From NCBI RefSeq assembly GCF_050589845.1, contig NZ_JBNGPA010000001.1, forward strand, positions 434,001 to 498,000: a stretch of 64,000 nucleotides of DNA, written 5' to 3'. Source of the stretch: Carboxylicivirga agarovorans (GTDB lineage Bacteria > Bacteroidota > Bacteroidia > Bacteroidales > Marinilabiliaceae). Shown here piece after piece: positions 8,762-17,827 of this stretch (within the stretch, counting starts at the first letter, position 1; each line of letters begins with the position of its first letter). A program made the translations under genes and the position numbers. The notes under the pieces are model-generated. The model had not been told where the DNA came from. It made no database searches and worked only from the letters and a program-made list of their open reading frames with translations.

Positions 8762-9979
8762 TTATTGATAAAGTTTATTGATTCGGTTGTCGGTATAGTA
8801 GTTATCTAAATATAAAACAGCTTTATATGTTGTTGGTTCGTTGGTGACAAAAAAGAATTTCTCTACTTTTTTGGGCCGCCATACAGTTAGTCGCTGATCA
8901 ATATAGAGGTTTCGATTGGGCAAATTATTCCAATAAACGATATCACTTATCCGACACTCATTATCGATCGCTATTTTATGGAAAAATTCTCCTTTTTGCA
9001 CATGATGTACAATACTTTCGCGATTAGTCTTATCTCCCAAAGGCATGGCTTTACTCACCGGAGGGTTTGCCTCCTCAAGACCATTAACTGCTCTTACAAA
9101 ATGAATCACTCCTTTTTTAGGCAGGAATAAACAAACCGGTTCCTTTTCAACAGGGATGAAATTTTTGGTATAGGATGGGTTTAACCACTCAACTATCTCG
9201 ATTGGCGTTTGTGATGCCTTATGAATTTGCTCGAAACTTAATGATTTGTGGATGTAAACCGTATCCACTTCATTAAAGCTTAATGGTGCTGGTACTGGCT
9301 CAACATCATGACGGTGATAATTATTCATTACATAATTAACCGCGATAAAAGCAGGAACATAGCTTTGTACCGCTTTGGGCAAATAGGGCTGTAATTCCCA
9401 GAAATTTGTTTTACCCCCTGAACGCTCAATCGCTTTTTGTACAACACCAATTCCTCCATTGTAGGCTGCTAAAGCCAATTGCCAGTCATTAAGGTTATGG
9501 TGCAGATATTTTAAATACCTGCAAGCAGCCTCGGTACTTTTAACAGGGTCGCACCGTTCGTCAACATAGTTATCGACTTTCAGCTCAAACATGCGTGAAG
9601 CGTGGTATAAAAACTGCCATAATCCCATGGCACCTGAGCTTGACTTAGCCCTCGGTTCCAGTGCCGACTCAACAATTGCAAGGTATTTTAATTCCATGGG
9701 CAAATCGTATTTGGCTAAATACTCTTCGAACAATGGAAAGTAATAATCGGCGCGGCCAATAATATTCGATAAATGATCACGTCGCTTAACGGTGTATACA
9801 TCGATAAAGGCCTGTACTTTGGGATTATAATCGAGTTTAACTACGGTGGACTTATCAAGTTCTTTCAGGCGGTTTTCATACATCCAGTCAGGATAATGAG
9901 GATACTCATCACCACCGTCAGCAGCAGCCTGAAGCCAATTAGCCGTCATCGCCAAACATAACACAAGCACTAATCGCAT
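8762..9979 (-). CDS. Membrane-bound lytic murein transglycosylase, MltD-like (SLT plus LysM)
   Basis: This exported enzyme cleaves peptidoglycan glycan strands. A signal peptide (about 1-19) is followed by an SLT (lysozyme-like) domain at about residues 90-230: the catalytic Glu is in AIVESALEPRAKS, followed by GAMGLWQF and AAYNGGIGVVQKAI. A divergent LysM-type region follows and a final LysM (about 330-370) contains VQKGEFFHKIA. At 405 residues it is shorter than E. coli MltD (about 450). No lipobox is clear. It starts a tightly spaced group with the DUF4837 lipoprotein, the 134-residue protein and pepA. Confidence 0.9.
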   Translation of the reverse strand: MRLVLVLCLAMTANWLQAAADGGDEYPHYPDWMYENRLKELDKSTVVKLDYNPKVQAFIDVYTVKRRDHLSNIIGRADYYFPLFEEYLAKYDLPMELKYLAIVESALEPRAKSSSGAMGLWQFLYHASRMFELKVDNYVDERCDPVKSTEAACRYLKYLHHNLNDWQLALAAYNGGIGVVQKAIERSGGKTNFWELQPYLPKAVQSYVPAFIAVNYVMNNYHRHDVEPVPAPLSFNEVDTVYIHKSLSFEQIHKASQTPIEIVEWLNPSYTKNFIPVEKEPVCLFLPKKGVIHFVRAVNGLEEANPPVSKAMPLGDKTNRESIVHHVQKGEFFHKIAIDNECRISDIVYWNNLPNRNLYIDQRLTVWRPKKVEKFFFVTNEPTTYKAVLYLDNYYTDNRINKLYQ

Positions 9980-10125
9980 TTTATACCTTTTTAAATATAC
10001 ATGTCATTGGTATGATACCGGTGAATATTTATGGGACATTAATAAGCACAATGTTATTAATGAATCATATTTAAATACAAACCGGGATTAACAACCAATT
10101 TAGTTTGAACATTTTGAATATACCA

Positions 10126-10154
10126 AAGGCCAATCCTCTGTGAGGGTCGGCCTT
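10126..10154 (-). terminator. Hairpin downstream of tatA
   Basis: AAGGCC and GGCCTT arms enclose an inner CCCTC/GAGG pairing on the minus strand, 28 bp after the tatA stop. There is no good T-tract, so it may be a weak terminator or an RNA-stabilising hairpin. Confidence 0.5.
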
Positions 10155-10181
10155 CGCAATAATATTTTAACAAAAGTATGT

Positions 10182-10394
10182 CTATTTTGAAGAGTCGTCG
10201 ATGGCCTCGTTTTTATCACCATCCGACTTTTTATCTTCTTCGTTACGTGCCTTTTTAAATTCTTTCATACCCTGACCAAGACCTTTCATTAATTCAGGAA
10301 TTTTACGTCCTCCAAACAAAAGTAATAAGGCCAATATGATAAGAATCCATTCAGGTCCGCCCGGTAATGCCCATAATAATACGTAACTGTTCAT
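10182..10394 (-). CDS. tatA: Sec-independent protein translocase TatA/TatE
   Basis: This 70-residue subunit of the twin-arginine translocase exports folded proteins. One N-terminal membrane helix (WILIILALLLLFGG) is followed by the family hallmark FGGRKIPELMKGLGQGMKEF, an amphipathic helix, and then an acidic-basic tail. tatC is not in the window. It lies 39 bp after rseP and has its own likely -7 box at 10416-10423. Confidence 0.95.
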   Translation of the reverse strand: MNSYVLLWALPGGPEWILIILALLLLFGGRKIPELMKGLGQGMKEFKKARNEEDKKSDGDKNEAIDDSSK

Positions 10395-10415
10395 ATCGTA
10401 AAAGTTTTATATATA

Positions 10416-10423
10416 CAAATTTA
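10416..10423 (-). promoter_or_regulatory. Possible -7 box for tatA
   Basis: The minus strand reads TAAATTTG, matching TAnnTTTG, 21 bp before the tatA start. No clear -33 element is seen. Confidence 0.4.
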
Positions 10424-10433
10424 ATAAACTCGC

Positions 10434-11753
10434 TTATTTAAAGAAAGCTTTAAAGATATCATTTCCATTGGCAAACAACAGTAATCCGAGTAATAAAATC
10501 ATACCTGTTATTTGAGCATATTCCATAAACTTGTCGCCTGGTTTACGTCCTGTCACCATCTCATATAATAAGAACAGAACATGTCCACCATCCAATGCCG
10601 GTATTGGTAAAATATTCATGAAAGCCAGAATCATTGAAATAAGTGCGGTATTGGACCAGAAAACATACCAGTTCCATGTTGACGGGAATAATTTACCCAT
10701 GGCTCCAAAGCCTCCAACCTGCTTGGCTCCTTCCTTGGTAAAGATTAAACGAAGTTGTTTGACATAGCCAACCAATATATCCAAACCTTTTGTGATACCT
10801 TTTGGACAAGCTTCCCAGAAACCATATTTATGGCGTTGAATGTCGACATAGTTATCAGCTGACACAAGATAAAAACCAATCTTCCCTGACTTGGGCACAG
10901 TTAAACTTAGGCTTGTTGGTTCTCCGTTGCGATAAATACCTAAAGAAATTTCCTTTTCTACATTGGCTGCTAATGATGCCGTAAATTCATTAAAGAATGC
11001 TGTACTCTCACCATTAATACTCACAATACTATCTCCCGGTAATAAACCTGCTTTATCGGCATCAGATCCTGACATTGTTTCCTGTACAACCACCGGGTAT
11101 CTGACATCGGCAAATCCACGTACTTCCTCTGAGATCATACGTTGATCATATCCCGCAGGAATTGCAAGGTAGATTGTCTCCTCTCCTCTTTTAACGGTTA
11201 GTTCACGTGCATTTTCCAAAAGTATAAAACGTGCGATATCACCACTCTCTTCAACCTTGTGCTCATCTACTTTAAGTACAATATCTCCGTCTTGTAACCC
11301 TATTTCTTTCGCAACTTCATGGTAATATAAACCGTGCTTGGCTGATTGAACAGGAATGTAACTTTCTCCCCAGGTGTAAAGTACCATCCAGTAAATAAAG
11401 AAGGCTGTGATAAAGTTAACCAACACACCACCAATCATGATCATGAGTCGTTGCCACGCAGGTTTTGAACGAAACTCCCACGGCTGAGCAGGTTGCGACA
11501 TTGCTTCCTTATCCATTGATTCATCAATCATACCGGATATTTTGACATATCCCCCCAAAGGCAGCCAGCCTACACCATATTCGGTTTCTCCTTTTTTATA
11601 TTTAAACAGGGTAAACCAAGGATTAAAGAACAGATAAAACTTCTCCACCCGTGTTTTGAATAAGCGGGCAAAAAAGAAATGACCAAATTCGTGCAAGATT
11701 ACCAGTATTGATAAACTTAGCAATAACTGCACTGTTTTAATAAATATATCCAT
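10434..11753 (-). CDS. rseP: Site-2 intramembrane zinc metalloprotease RseP
   Basis: RseP cuts membrane-embedded anti-sigma factors or leftover signal peptides. The 439-residue protein has the zinc motif HEFGH at residues 21-25 in the first membrane helix, a tandem PDZ-like region (about 130-300, including GLLPGDSIVSING) and the second active-site motif PIPALDGGH in a C-terminal membrane helix. Length and architecture are normal for RseP. It lies 127 bp after dxr, an order seen in many bacteria, with its own -7 box. The FecR proteins of this organism are candidate substrates (inference). Confidence 0.96.
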   Translation of the reverse strand: MDIFIKTVQLLLSLSILVILHEFGHFFFARLFKTRVEKFYLFFNPWFTLFKYKKGETEYGVGWLPLGGYVKISGMIDESMDKEAMSQPAQPWEFRSKPAWQRLMIMIGGVLVNFITAFFIYWMVLYTWGESYIPVQSAKHGLYYHEVAKEIGLQDGDIVLKVDEHKVEESGDIARFILLENARELTVKRGEETIYLAIPAGYDQRMISEEVRGFADVRYPVVVQETMSGSDADKAGLLPGDSIVSINGESTAFFNEFTASLAANVEKEISLGIYRNGEPTSLSLTVPKSGKIGFYLVSADNYVDIQRHKYGFWEACPKGITKGLDILVGYVKQLRLIFTKEGAKQVGGFGAMGKLFPSTWNWYVFWSNTALISMILAFMNILPIPALDGGHVLFLLYEMVTGRKPGDKFMEYAQITGMILLLGLLLFANGNDIFKAFFK

Positions 11754-11781
11754 TAACTATTGTTTTTCTTATTTTGTGCGA

Positions 11782-11789
11782 CAAATATA
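11782..11789 (-). promoter_or_regulatory. Possible -7 box for rseP
   Basis: The minus strand reads TATATTTG 28 bp before the rseP start, in the 127-bp gap after dxr. No clear -33 element. Confidence 0.45.
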
Positions 11790-11880
11790 TTCTTTTCGGG
11801 TTAATATCGCATTGACATTTTAACAGTGTTAACTAATAACACTCAATAAACGCATTACCCCTAAAAATTGTTAGCAACAT

Positions 11881-13038
11881 TTATTTATTCTTTATTATTT
11901 CCTCGGCAATGCTGCGCGCTTCATCATTACTTTGAAGGTAATCATCCAACGAAGGCTTCTCAACTATTGTTGCCGTCATCATGGTTTTTTCAATCACATC
12001 AGACATTTCTACGAAACCAATCTTTTGCTTGAGAAAACCATCAACAGCTATCTCATTTGCTGCATTTAATATACATGGCATGTTTCCACCTTTTTTCATG
12101 GCCTGGTATGCCAGATCCAGGTTACGAAATACTTTTACATCTGCTTTTTCAAAAGTCAGCTCAGGATAATCCATGAAATTAAACCGTGGAAAATCAGCTT
12201 TCAAGCGTTGTGGAAAAGTCATTGCATACTGAATAGGCAATCGCATATCAGGCAATCCCAACTGGGCTTTTATGGAGCCATCTTCAAACTGAACCAAAGA
12301 ATGAACTATGGATTGAGGATGAACCACTACTTCAATATCATCGGGCTTAACATTGAACAACCATCTTGCCTCAATAGCCTCCAATCCTTTATTCATCATC
12401 GACGCACTGTCAATGGTAATTTTATCGCCCATGGTCCAATTAGGATGGTTAAGCGCCTGGCATCGTGTTACCTTTCTTAAGAAATCAACTTTCTTACCCC
12501 TAAAGGGTCCTCCAGAGGCTGTTAAAAGGATCTTCTCTATGGGATTATGGAATTCTCCTGCCAAGCACTGAAATATTGCCGAATGCTCAGAGTCAACCGG
12601 CAGTATGCTTACTTTATTTTCAAGAGCCAGCTGTGTAATGATATCACCGGCCACAACCAGTGTCTCTTTATTGGCTAGTGCAATATGTTTTCCTGCTTTA
12701 ATGGCATTCACTGTTGGTACAAGCCCTGAAAAACCAACCATCGCTGTCAGAACAATATCAACAGTGCTGATCTGCACAACCTGTGCTATGGCTTCATCTC
12801 CCGCATAAACTTTAACATCAGTGTCTATTAAAGCATCACTTAACTGCTGATACTTATCTTTATTACCAATTACAATTGTATTGGGATTATATTTTTTAGC
12901 CTGTTCAATTAACAGATCAACATTATTATTGGCCGTTAATACTTCTACCTCAAAATCCCCAGGATGGGCATCAACCACTTCCAAAGCCTGCGTGCCAATT
13001 GAACCGGTTGAACCCAGAATAGCTATTCTTTTCGACAT
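11881..13038 (-). CDS. dxr: 1-deoxy-D-xylulose 5-phosphate reductoisomerase
   Basis: Dxr commits deoxyxylulose phosphate to the MEP pathway of isoprenoid synthesis, using NADPH and a divalent metal. The 385-residue protein has the nucleotide-binding GSTGSIGTQALEVV at the N-terminus, ANKETLVVAG, the metal and substrate motif PVDSEHSAIFQC, SGGPFRG, and KITIDSASMMNKGLEAIEA. Length is normal. It follows the M23 peptidase gene by 30 bp on the same strand. It is the target of fosmidomycin in other bacteria. Confidence 0.97.
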   Translation of the reverse strand: MSKRIAILGSTGSIGTQALEVVDAHPGDFEVEVLTANNNVDLLIEQAKKYNPNTIVIGNKDKYQQLSDALIDTDVKVYAGDEAIAQVVQISTVDIVLTAMVGFSGLVPTVNAIKAGKHIALANKETLVVAGDIITQLALENKVSILPVDSEHSAIFQCLAGEFHNPIEKILLTASGGPFRGKKVDFLRKVTRCQALNHPNWTMGDKITIDSASMMNKGLEAIEARWLFNVKPDDIEVVVHPQSIVHSLVQFEDGSIKAQLGLPDMRLPIQYAMTFPQRLKADFPRFNFMDYPELTFEKADVKVFRNLDLAYQAMKKGGNMPCILNAANEIAVDGFLKQKIGFVEMSDVIEKTMMTATIVEKPSLDDYLQSNDEARSIAEEIIKNK

Positions 13039-13068
13039 GAAATTTTATCTGTTGTGTATGATATATCG

Positions 13069-13950
13069 TTACTCAAACGACATGTATTGCTCTGCATCTA
13101 AAGGCACACCATTGTACCATAACTCGAAGTGTAAATGTGGACCGGTTGTTAATTCTCCTGAATTTCCAACATTGGCAATGGCTTCACCAGCCTGAACCTT
13201 ATCGCCCATACTTTTCAACAAGCTTTCGTTGTGCTTATACAATGAAATTAGATTATTTGAATGCTGTATTTGTATAACATACCCGGTTTCAACAGTCCAC
13301 CCGGTGAATACTACCGTCCCATCCAACACAGCACTGACGCGACTGCCCGGCTTTGCAACAATATCAACACCATAGTGTCCCTGTGTTTCACCAAACTTAC
13401 TTACCACAACACCTTTGAGTGGCGTAAATAAGAAACTATGTTCCAATTCAAACTTTTTGCTCTTTTCATCAAACACTGCCAGGTTGAATTTTTCTTCTCT
13501 TTCAACCTGCTCTCTGAAGATAGAGTCTTCTTCTGATTTTTTAAAAACCACTTTGTTACTCGCTTTTTCACCTTCTGCATCCTCAACATCTTCAGGCAAG
13601 GCTCCGGCGGGCACTTCTCCGGCAACAATTGCCCTGATATCATTAAAAAAGCGATCGCGACGTTCAATTTCCATAATCAGGCTGTCAACACGTTGTGAAT
13701 TCTGTATAATAGAACGACGCTGCTGACCATCAGGATAACCAGGAATATATTCACGTAATCCGGTAAATGCAATTAAAAATATGACCATGACAACCAAAAC
13801 AACCAAACTAACACCTGCAATGGTAAATACGTTCAAGCGTGACAAACGCATACCAAATACTTCCTCGTAAGTTTGCTCATTAAAAATAGCCAGTCTGTAT
13901 TTATGCCTTAGTTTTTTAACTAGTTTATTGCCTTTTTCTTCTTTCGCCAT
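13069..13950 (-). CDS. M23 family metallopeptidase, membrane-anchored LytM-type
   Basis: The 293-residue protein has a basic cytoplasmic N-terminus, one membrane segment (about residues 38-60), a periplasmic stretch rich in charged residues (about 75-160, probably coiled coil) and a C-terminal LytM domain. Zinc-binding elements are visible: GHYGVDIVAKPG (His and Asp) and GPHLHFELW (second His motif), so it should be an active endopeptidase on peptidoglycan cross-links. I chose the ATG at 13950 over an upstream TTG because a -7 box at 13972-13979 overlaps the longer start. Confidence 0.92.
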   Translation of the reverse strand: MAKEEKGNKLVKKLRHKYRLAIFNEQTYEEVFGMRLSRLNVFTIAGVSLVVLVVMVIFLIAFTGLREYIPGYPDGQQRRSIIQNSQRVDSLIMEIERRDRFFNDIRAIVAGEVPAGALPEDVEDAEGEKASNKVVFKKSEEDSIFREQVEREEKFNLAVFDEKSKKFELEHSFLFTPLKGVVVSKFGETQGHYGVDIVAKPGSRVSAVLDGTVVFTGWTVETGYVIQIQHSNNLISLYKHNESLLKSMGDKVQAGEAIANVGNSGELTTGPHLHFELWYNGVPLDAEQYMSFE

Positions 13951-13971
13951 TAGCTTAAAATTCAATTGAAG

Positions 13972-13979
13972 CAAAGGTA
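13972..13979 (-). promoter_or_regulatory. Possible -7 box for the M23-dxr unit
   Basis: The minus strand reads TACCTTTG, 21 bp before the ATG at 13950. It would exclude the TTG start at 13974. No -33 element was recognised. Confidence 0.45.
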
Positions 13980-14130
13980 AAAAAAGTCATCAGAATACCT
14001 TATAACCTGAGTTCGATTTAAATTTCTTATCCACCTCAACACAACAACCTGAACAACAGTCTTTAAAATCAACTTTACTTACACAAACCAAGCCTCTTCC
14101 CTATCATTCGTCAATAAAAACAGGACATTC

Positions 14131-14283
14131 ATGGAAGGTGTTTTTATTCATATGACCGAAAATGCATTTAAACCTGAAATTTATACCATTTATGGAATAC
14201 ACGACAAATCCTTTGGTCACCTGCTGTCACACATCTACTTTTACATCAAACAACACACCCGGACGGTATATGACAGAAACTAA
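14131..14283 (+). CDS. Hypothetical 50-residue protein
   Basis: This short frame (MEGVFIHMTENAF at the start, QHTRTVYDRN at the end) has an ATG with aggac seven bases upstream. Its stop lies 12 bp before the next small gene, so the two may form a pair ended by the terminator at 14533-14575. No homologue or motif is recognised; it is rich in His, Tyr and Phe. It sits in what would otherwise be a 320-bp gap. A chance frame is quite possible. Confidence 0.35.
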   Translation: MEGVFIHMTENAFKPEIYTIYGIHDKSFGHLLSHIYFYIKQHTRTVYDRN

Positions 14284-14295
14284 AAGGAAAGCGTT

Positions 14296-14511
14296 ATGAT
14301 TATTAAATTAATTACAGCATTTGGGGAAATTCGCATGCATAATAAAGTAGCCGGGATCGAATTTCCTCGTAAGAATGAATTACAGGTTGTATTTAAAGAT
14401 ACTTATGCTGATTTGGTCATTCCAATTTCACCGTCAATGGATCATCAGTTGCTTGTAGGTATTTTCTATGACTACCTTAATCAACCAGAGAGCAGGCTTG
14501 CAATAGCGTAA
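14296..14511 (+). CDS. Hypothetical 71-residue protein
   Basis: I do not recognise the family. The predicted protein alternates hydrophobic and charged residues in a beta-rich pattern (VAGIEFPRKNELQVVFKDTYADLVIPIS), with a possible C-terminal helix, and has no signal or membrane segment. The start is preceded by aaaggaaagcg, a purine-rich stretch. A very strong terminator follows 21 bp after the stop, which supports a short independent transcript that includes the 50-residue frame. Confidence 0.55.
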   Translation: MIIKLITAFGEIRMHNKVAGIEFPRKNELQVVFKDTYADLVIPISPSMDHQLLVGIFYDYLNQPESRLAIA

Positions 14512-14532
14512 GTAAAGATTAAAAAATATAAT

Positions 14533-14575
14533 AACTGCAGTGACTATTTTATGCAATAGTTACTGCAGTTTTTTT
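14533..14575 (+). terminator. Strong terminator after the small-gene pair
   Basis: A 16-bp stem (14533-14548 with 14555-14570, one G-U pair) closes a 6-nt loop and is followed by TTTTT. It separates the small genes from ggt, so ggt must have its own promoter. Confidence 0.92.
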
Positions 14576-14601
14576 ATATTTACTCATCACCAAACAACCT
14601 C

Positions 14602-16290
14602 ATGATGAAAACAATAAGCACATTTCTTTTTCTTGTCATCCTAAATCTTACCGTTTTATCACAAGACCGCATTACCGGACTTCAACACGCCACTCGCAGT
14701 GAAGTTATTGCTCAAAACGGAATGGCCTGCACCAGCCAGCCTTTAGCCACACAAGTTGCGATTGACATATTAAAAAAAGGGGGCAATGCTATTGATGCTG
14801 CCATAGCAGCCAATGCTACTCTTGGACTAATGGAACCAACAGGCTGTGGTATCGGAGGTGACCTTTTCGCCATTGTGTGGGATGCTAAAAGTAAACAGCT
14901 ATACGGTCTTAATGCCAGTGGACGTTCTCCCCGATCATTAACCATTGATTATTTCGATAAAAATAAACTTAATTCCATCCCCTCGTACGGAGCTTTACCC
15001 GTAAGTGTGCCAGGTTGTGTTGATGGTTGGTTTGAGCTGCATGGGCGCTTCGGACAACTTGGCATGGAAGAAGTATTAAGACCTGCAATCGACTATGCCG
15101 AGAAGGGCTTTCCTCTCAGTGAACTTATTGCCTACTACTGGCAGCGTTCGGTAGCAATGCACAGCAAGTTTCCTAATGTACTTGACACCTATACCACTGA
15201 TGGCGATGCTCCAAAAAAAGGTGATATCTTTAAAAACCCATATTTAGCAGAAACCTATAAGCTTATAGGCAAACATGGCCGTGATTATTTTTACAAAGGA
15301 GAAATAGCCGAAATCATTACTCAATTTATTCAAGAGCAAGGTGGATTTCTAAAAATGGAAGACATGTCAAGGCATTCATCACAATGGGTACAACCTGTTT
15401 CTGTTAATTACAGAGGCTATGACATTTGGGAACTTCCTCCTAACGGACAAGGCATTACAGCACTTCAAATGCTTAATATACTTAAGGGTTATGAATTCGA
15501 CAAGGATGAATTTGGGACTGCACGCCATCTTCATTTAGTAACTGAAGCTAAAAAGCTGGCCTTTGAAGACAGGGCCAGGTATTATGCTGATATGGATATG
15601 CAGCACGTACCAGTCAAGAAACTATTATCAGACAGCTATGCTGATGAAAGACGACAATTAATTAATGAGGCTAAAGCCGGAAAATATAAGGCGGGAGAAA
15701 TCAGTCACGGTGAAACCATATACCTAACCGTTGCAGATCAATGGGGTAACATGGTGTCGCTCATTCAGAGTAATTATCGTGGTATGGGATCAGGAATGGT
15801 ACCTCCAAAGCTAGGCTTTATGCTGCAGAACAGAGGCGAATTATTCTCTCTAAATCCTGCTGACGCCAATGCTTTAGAACCTGGTAAACGACCTTTCCAC
15901 ACCATTATTCCGGCATTCATTACAAAAGATGAAGAACCCGTAATGAGCTTCGGAGTAATGGGAGGTGACTTTCAGCCCCAGGGACACGTACAAATTATAA
16001 TGAATATACTTGACTTTGGAATGAATATACAGGAAGCGGGCGATGCACCACGCTTTAGTCATAGTGGATCGTCAAAGCCTACCGGCTTCAAAACCCAAGG
16101 TAAAGGTCAGGTTAACATCGAGACAGGTTTTGATAAAGAAACCGTTCTGGAACTCAATTCAATGGGGCATAAATTGGGCTATAGCCCTGGCGGATACGGT
16201 GGTTACCAGGCCATTTGGTTCGACAAAAAAAGGCAAATCTTCATCGGCGCTTCTGAGAGCAGAAAAGACGGCATGGCTGCTGGTTATTAA
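14602..16290 (+). CDS. ggt: Gamma-glutamyltransferase, family T3
   Basis: This exported N-terminal-nucleophile hydrolase cleaves or transfers the gamma-glutamyl group of glutathione and related peptides. A signal peptide (about 1-20) precedes the large subunit (KGGNAIDAAIAA, GCGIGGDLFA). The autoprocessing and catalytic Thr is predicted at residue 372, in GETIYLTVADQWGN, which aligns with the TTHYSVVD start of the E. coli small subunit. A glycine-rich segment (HSGSSKPTGF) and a C-terminal SPGGYGGYQAI motif follow. At 562 residues it is normal length. It probably supplies Cys-Gly and Glu from extracellular peptides. Confidence 0.95.
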   Translation: MMKTISTFLFLVILNLTVLSQDRITGLQHATRSEVIAQNGMACTSQPLATQVAIDILKKGGNAIDAAIAANATLGLMEPTGCGIGGDLFAIVWDAKSKQLYGLNASGRSPRSLTIDYFDKNKLNSIPSYGALPVSVPGCVDGWFELHGRFGQLGMEEVLRPAIDYAEKGFPLSELIAYYWQRSVAMHSKFPNVLDTYTTDGDAPKKGDIFKNPYLAETYKLIGKHGRDYFYKGEIAEIITQFIQEQGGFLKMEDMSRHSSQWVQPVSVNYRGYDIWELPPNGQGITALQMLNILKGYEFDKDEFGTARHLHLVTEAKKLAFEDRARYYADMDMQHVPVKKLLSDSYADERRQLINEAKAGKYKAGEISHGETIYLTVADQWGNMVSLIQSNYRGMGSGMVPPKLGFMLQNRGELFSLNPADANALEPGKRPFHTIIPAFITKDEEPVMSFGVMGGDFQPQGHVQIIMNILDFGMNIQEAGDAPRFSHSGSSKPTGFKTQGKGQVNIETGFDKETVLELNSMGHKLGYSPGGYGGYQAIWFDKKRQIFIGASESRKDGMAAGY

Positions 16291-16441
16291 TACTTTTAGC
16301 TCTTAAAATACTGAATATATTCAGAAAATTTTAGTGTGGCAGAAATGGTCTTCAAACTATAAAAGTTGACCATTTGTCAAAAAAAGTTCAGCACCTATTA
16401 CTTTTTAAGTATTTTAAATTTCTCAATATGAACAGGAAAAT

Positions 16442-17827
16442 ATGAATTGGAAAAACCTATTCAAAAGAAATAACTCAATACTCAATCGGTTCAAAAAGGT
16501 TGAATCGACCATCTATGATATTGTTACACCTGTTAACAGGCACATTGGTCAAAATTATTTTGAAACTGAAGCACTTCATTTATCCAAACTAATTGAAGCT
16601 GATTACCTCATTATCGGACGATACTCTGTTGAGGACAACTCTGTTTGCTCAATAGCCTTTACTGATGGTAAAAAGATTCTTCCCGGCGTTACATACAGCC
16701 TTGAAAACACCCCTTGTGATGATGTAATTGGAAAAAACACATGCAAAATTACCTCTGGTGCCTGGGAAAAGTTTCCACAGGATAGCTTTTTGGTAGAACA
16801 AAAAATTGAAGGATATATAGGAATTCCATTATTCAACTCGGGCTATCAACCCAATGGGATATTGATTGCTCTTTATAAAAATGAAATACAACAGCCTGAA
16901 GTTATAGAGTCACTTGTTTACTTGTTTACACCTCGAATGAGTAGTGAAATTGAGCATAAAAAGGCAAAAGAGGAACTCAATGTCAGAAACAAAGAACTTG
17001 AGATTACACACCTTGAACTAAAAAAGAAGAACGCTGAGTTGGATATTTCGATACAGAAACTGCATGAAGCGCAAAAAAAGTCGGAAGAAAACAACCACCT
17101 AAAATCAACGTTCCTGGCTAACTTAAGCCATGAGATCAGAACGCCTATGAACGTTATTCTTGGCTTCTCGGAACTACTCAGAACTGAATCATTAAGCCCT
17201 GAAGAAAAGGATGAATACATTGGTATTATCAACCTTAACGGTCTCCAACTCCTGAAGGTAATGGATAATCTTATAGATATCTCCAAACTTCAAACAAGAC
17301 TAATACAGGAAGGACCAAAGCTCTTCAGTTTAAATGACTTACTTGAAAATATGCTGAAGCATTACATGCGAGAAGTGAAGCTAATGCAAAAGCCTTTGAA
17401 ATTATACCTTGAGAAAGGACTGGAAGAAAATGACGACCAGATAATCACAGATCAACAAGGACTGTTAAAGGTACTTAATCACCTTCTGGATAATGCGGTT
17501 AAGTTTACAATGGAAGGCTGGATTAAATTTGGTTATACCATTGTCGACGACCGGCTGCTTTTCTTTGTAAAAGATACAGGCATTGGTATTCCTGACGGTA
17601 AAGAAGAGGTGATATTTGATATGTTCAGACAGGTATCAACCAACCACACCCGAGAGTTTGGAGGAAACGGACTTGGATTAGCCATATCACAAAAATACAT
17701 CGACACCCTTGGCGGTGAGATATGGCTGGATAAATCATATAAAGAGGGAGCACATTTCTGCTTCACTATACCCTTTGAGAAAACAAGAAAAATAAATAAC
17801 GGGGTTCCTAAATCCAGCCTGATGTAA
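16442..17827 (+). CDS. Sensor histidine kinase with N-terminal GAF-like region
   Basis: This is a 461-residue soluble kinase with no membrane segment. Residues about 20-165 resemble a GAF sensor domain, about 168-220 form a coiled coil, and the HisKA domain carries the phospho-acceptor His230 in NLSHEIRTPMN. The ATPase domain has NHLLDNAVKFT (N box), KDTGIGIP (G1) and GGNGLGLAI (G2). No receiver domain and no response-regulator gene are nearby, so the partner is unknown. An inverted repeat (aaatggtc/gaccattt, 16343-16375) lies in the 151-bp gap after ggt. Its stop codon directly abuts that of ald. Confidence 0.93.
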   Translation: MNWKNLFKRNNSILNRFKKVESTIYDIVTPVNRHIGQNYFETEALHLSKLIEADYLIIGRYSVEDNSVCSIAFTDGKKILPGVTYSLENTPCDDVIGKNTCKITSGAWEKFPQDSFLVEQKIEGYIGIPLFNSGYQPNGILIALYKNEIQQPEVIESLVYLFTPRMSSEIEHKKAKEELNVRNKELEITHLELKKKNAELDISIQKLHEAQKKSEENNHLKSTFLANLSHEIRTPMNVILGFSELLRTESLSPEEKDEYIGIINLNGLQLLKVMDNLIDISKLQTRLIQEGPKLFSLNDLLENMLKHYMREVKLMQKPLKLYLEKGLEENDDQIITDQQGLLKVLNHLLDNAVKFTMEGWIKFGYTIVDDRLLFFVKDTGIGIPDGKEEVIFDMFRQVSTNHTREFGGNGLGLAISQKYIDTLGGEIWLDKSYKEGAHFCFTIPFEKTRKINNGVPKSSLM

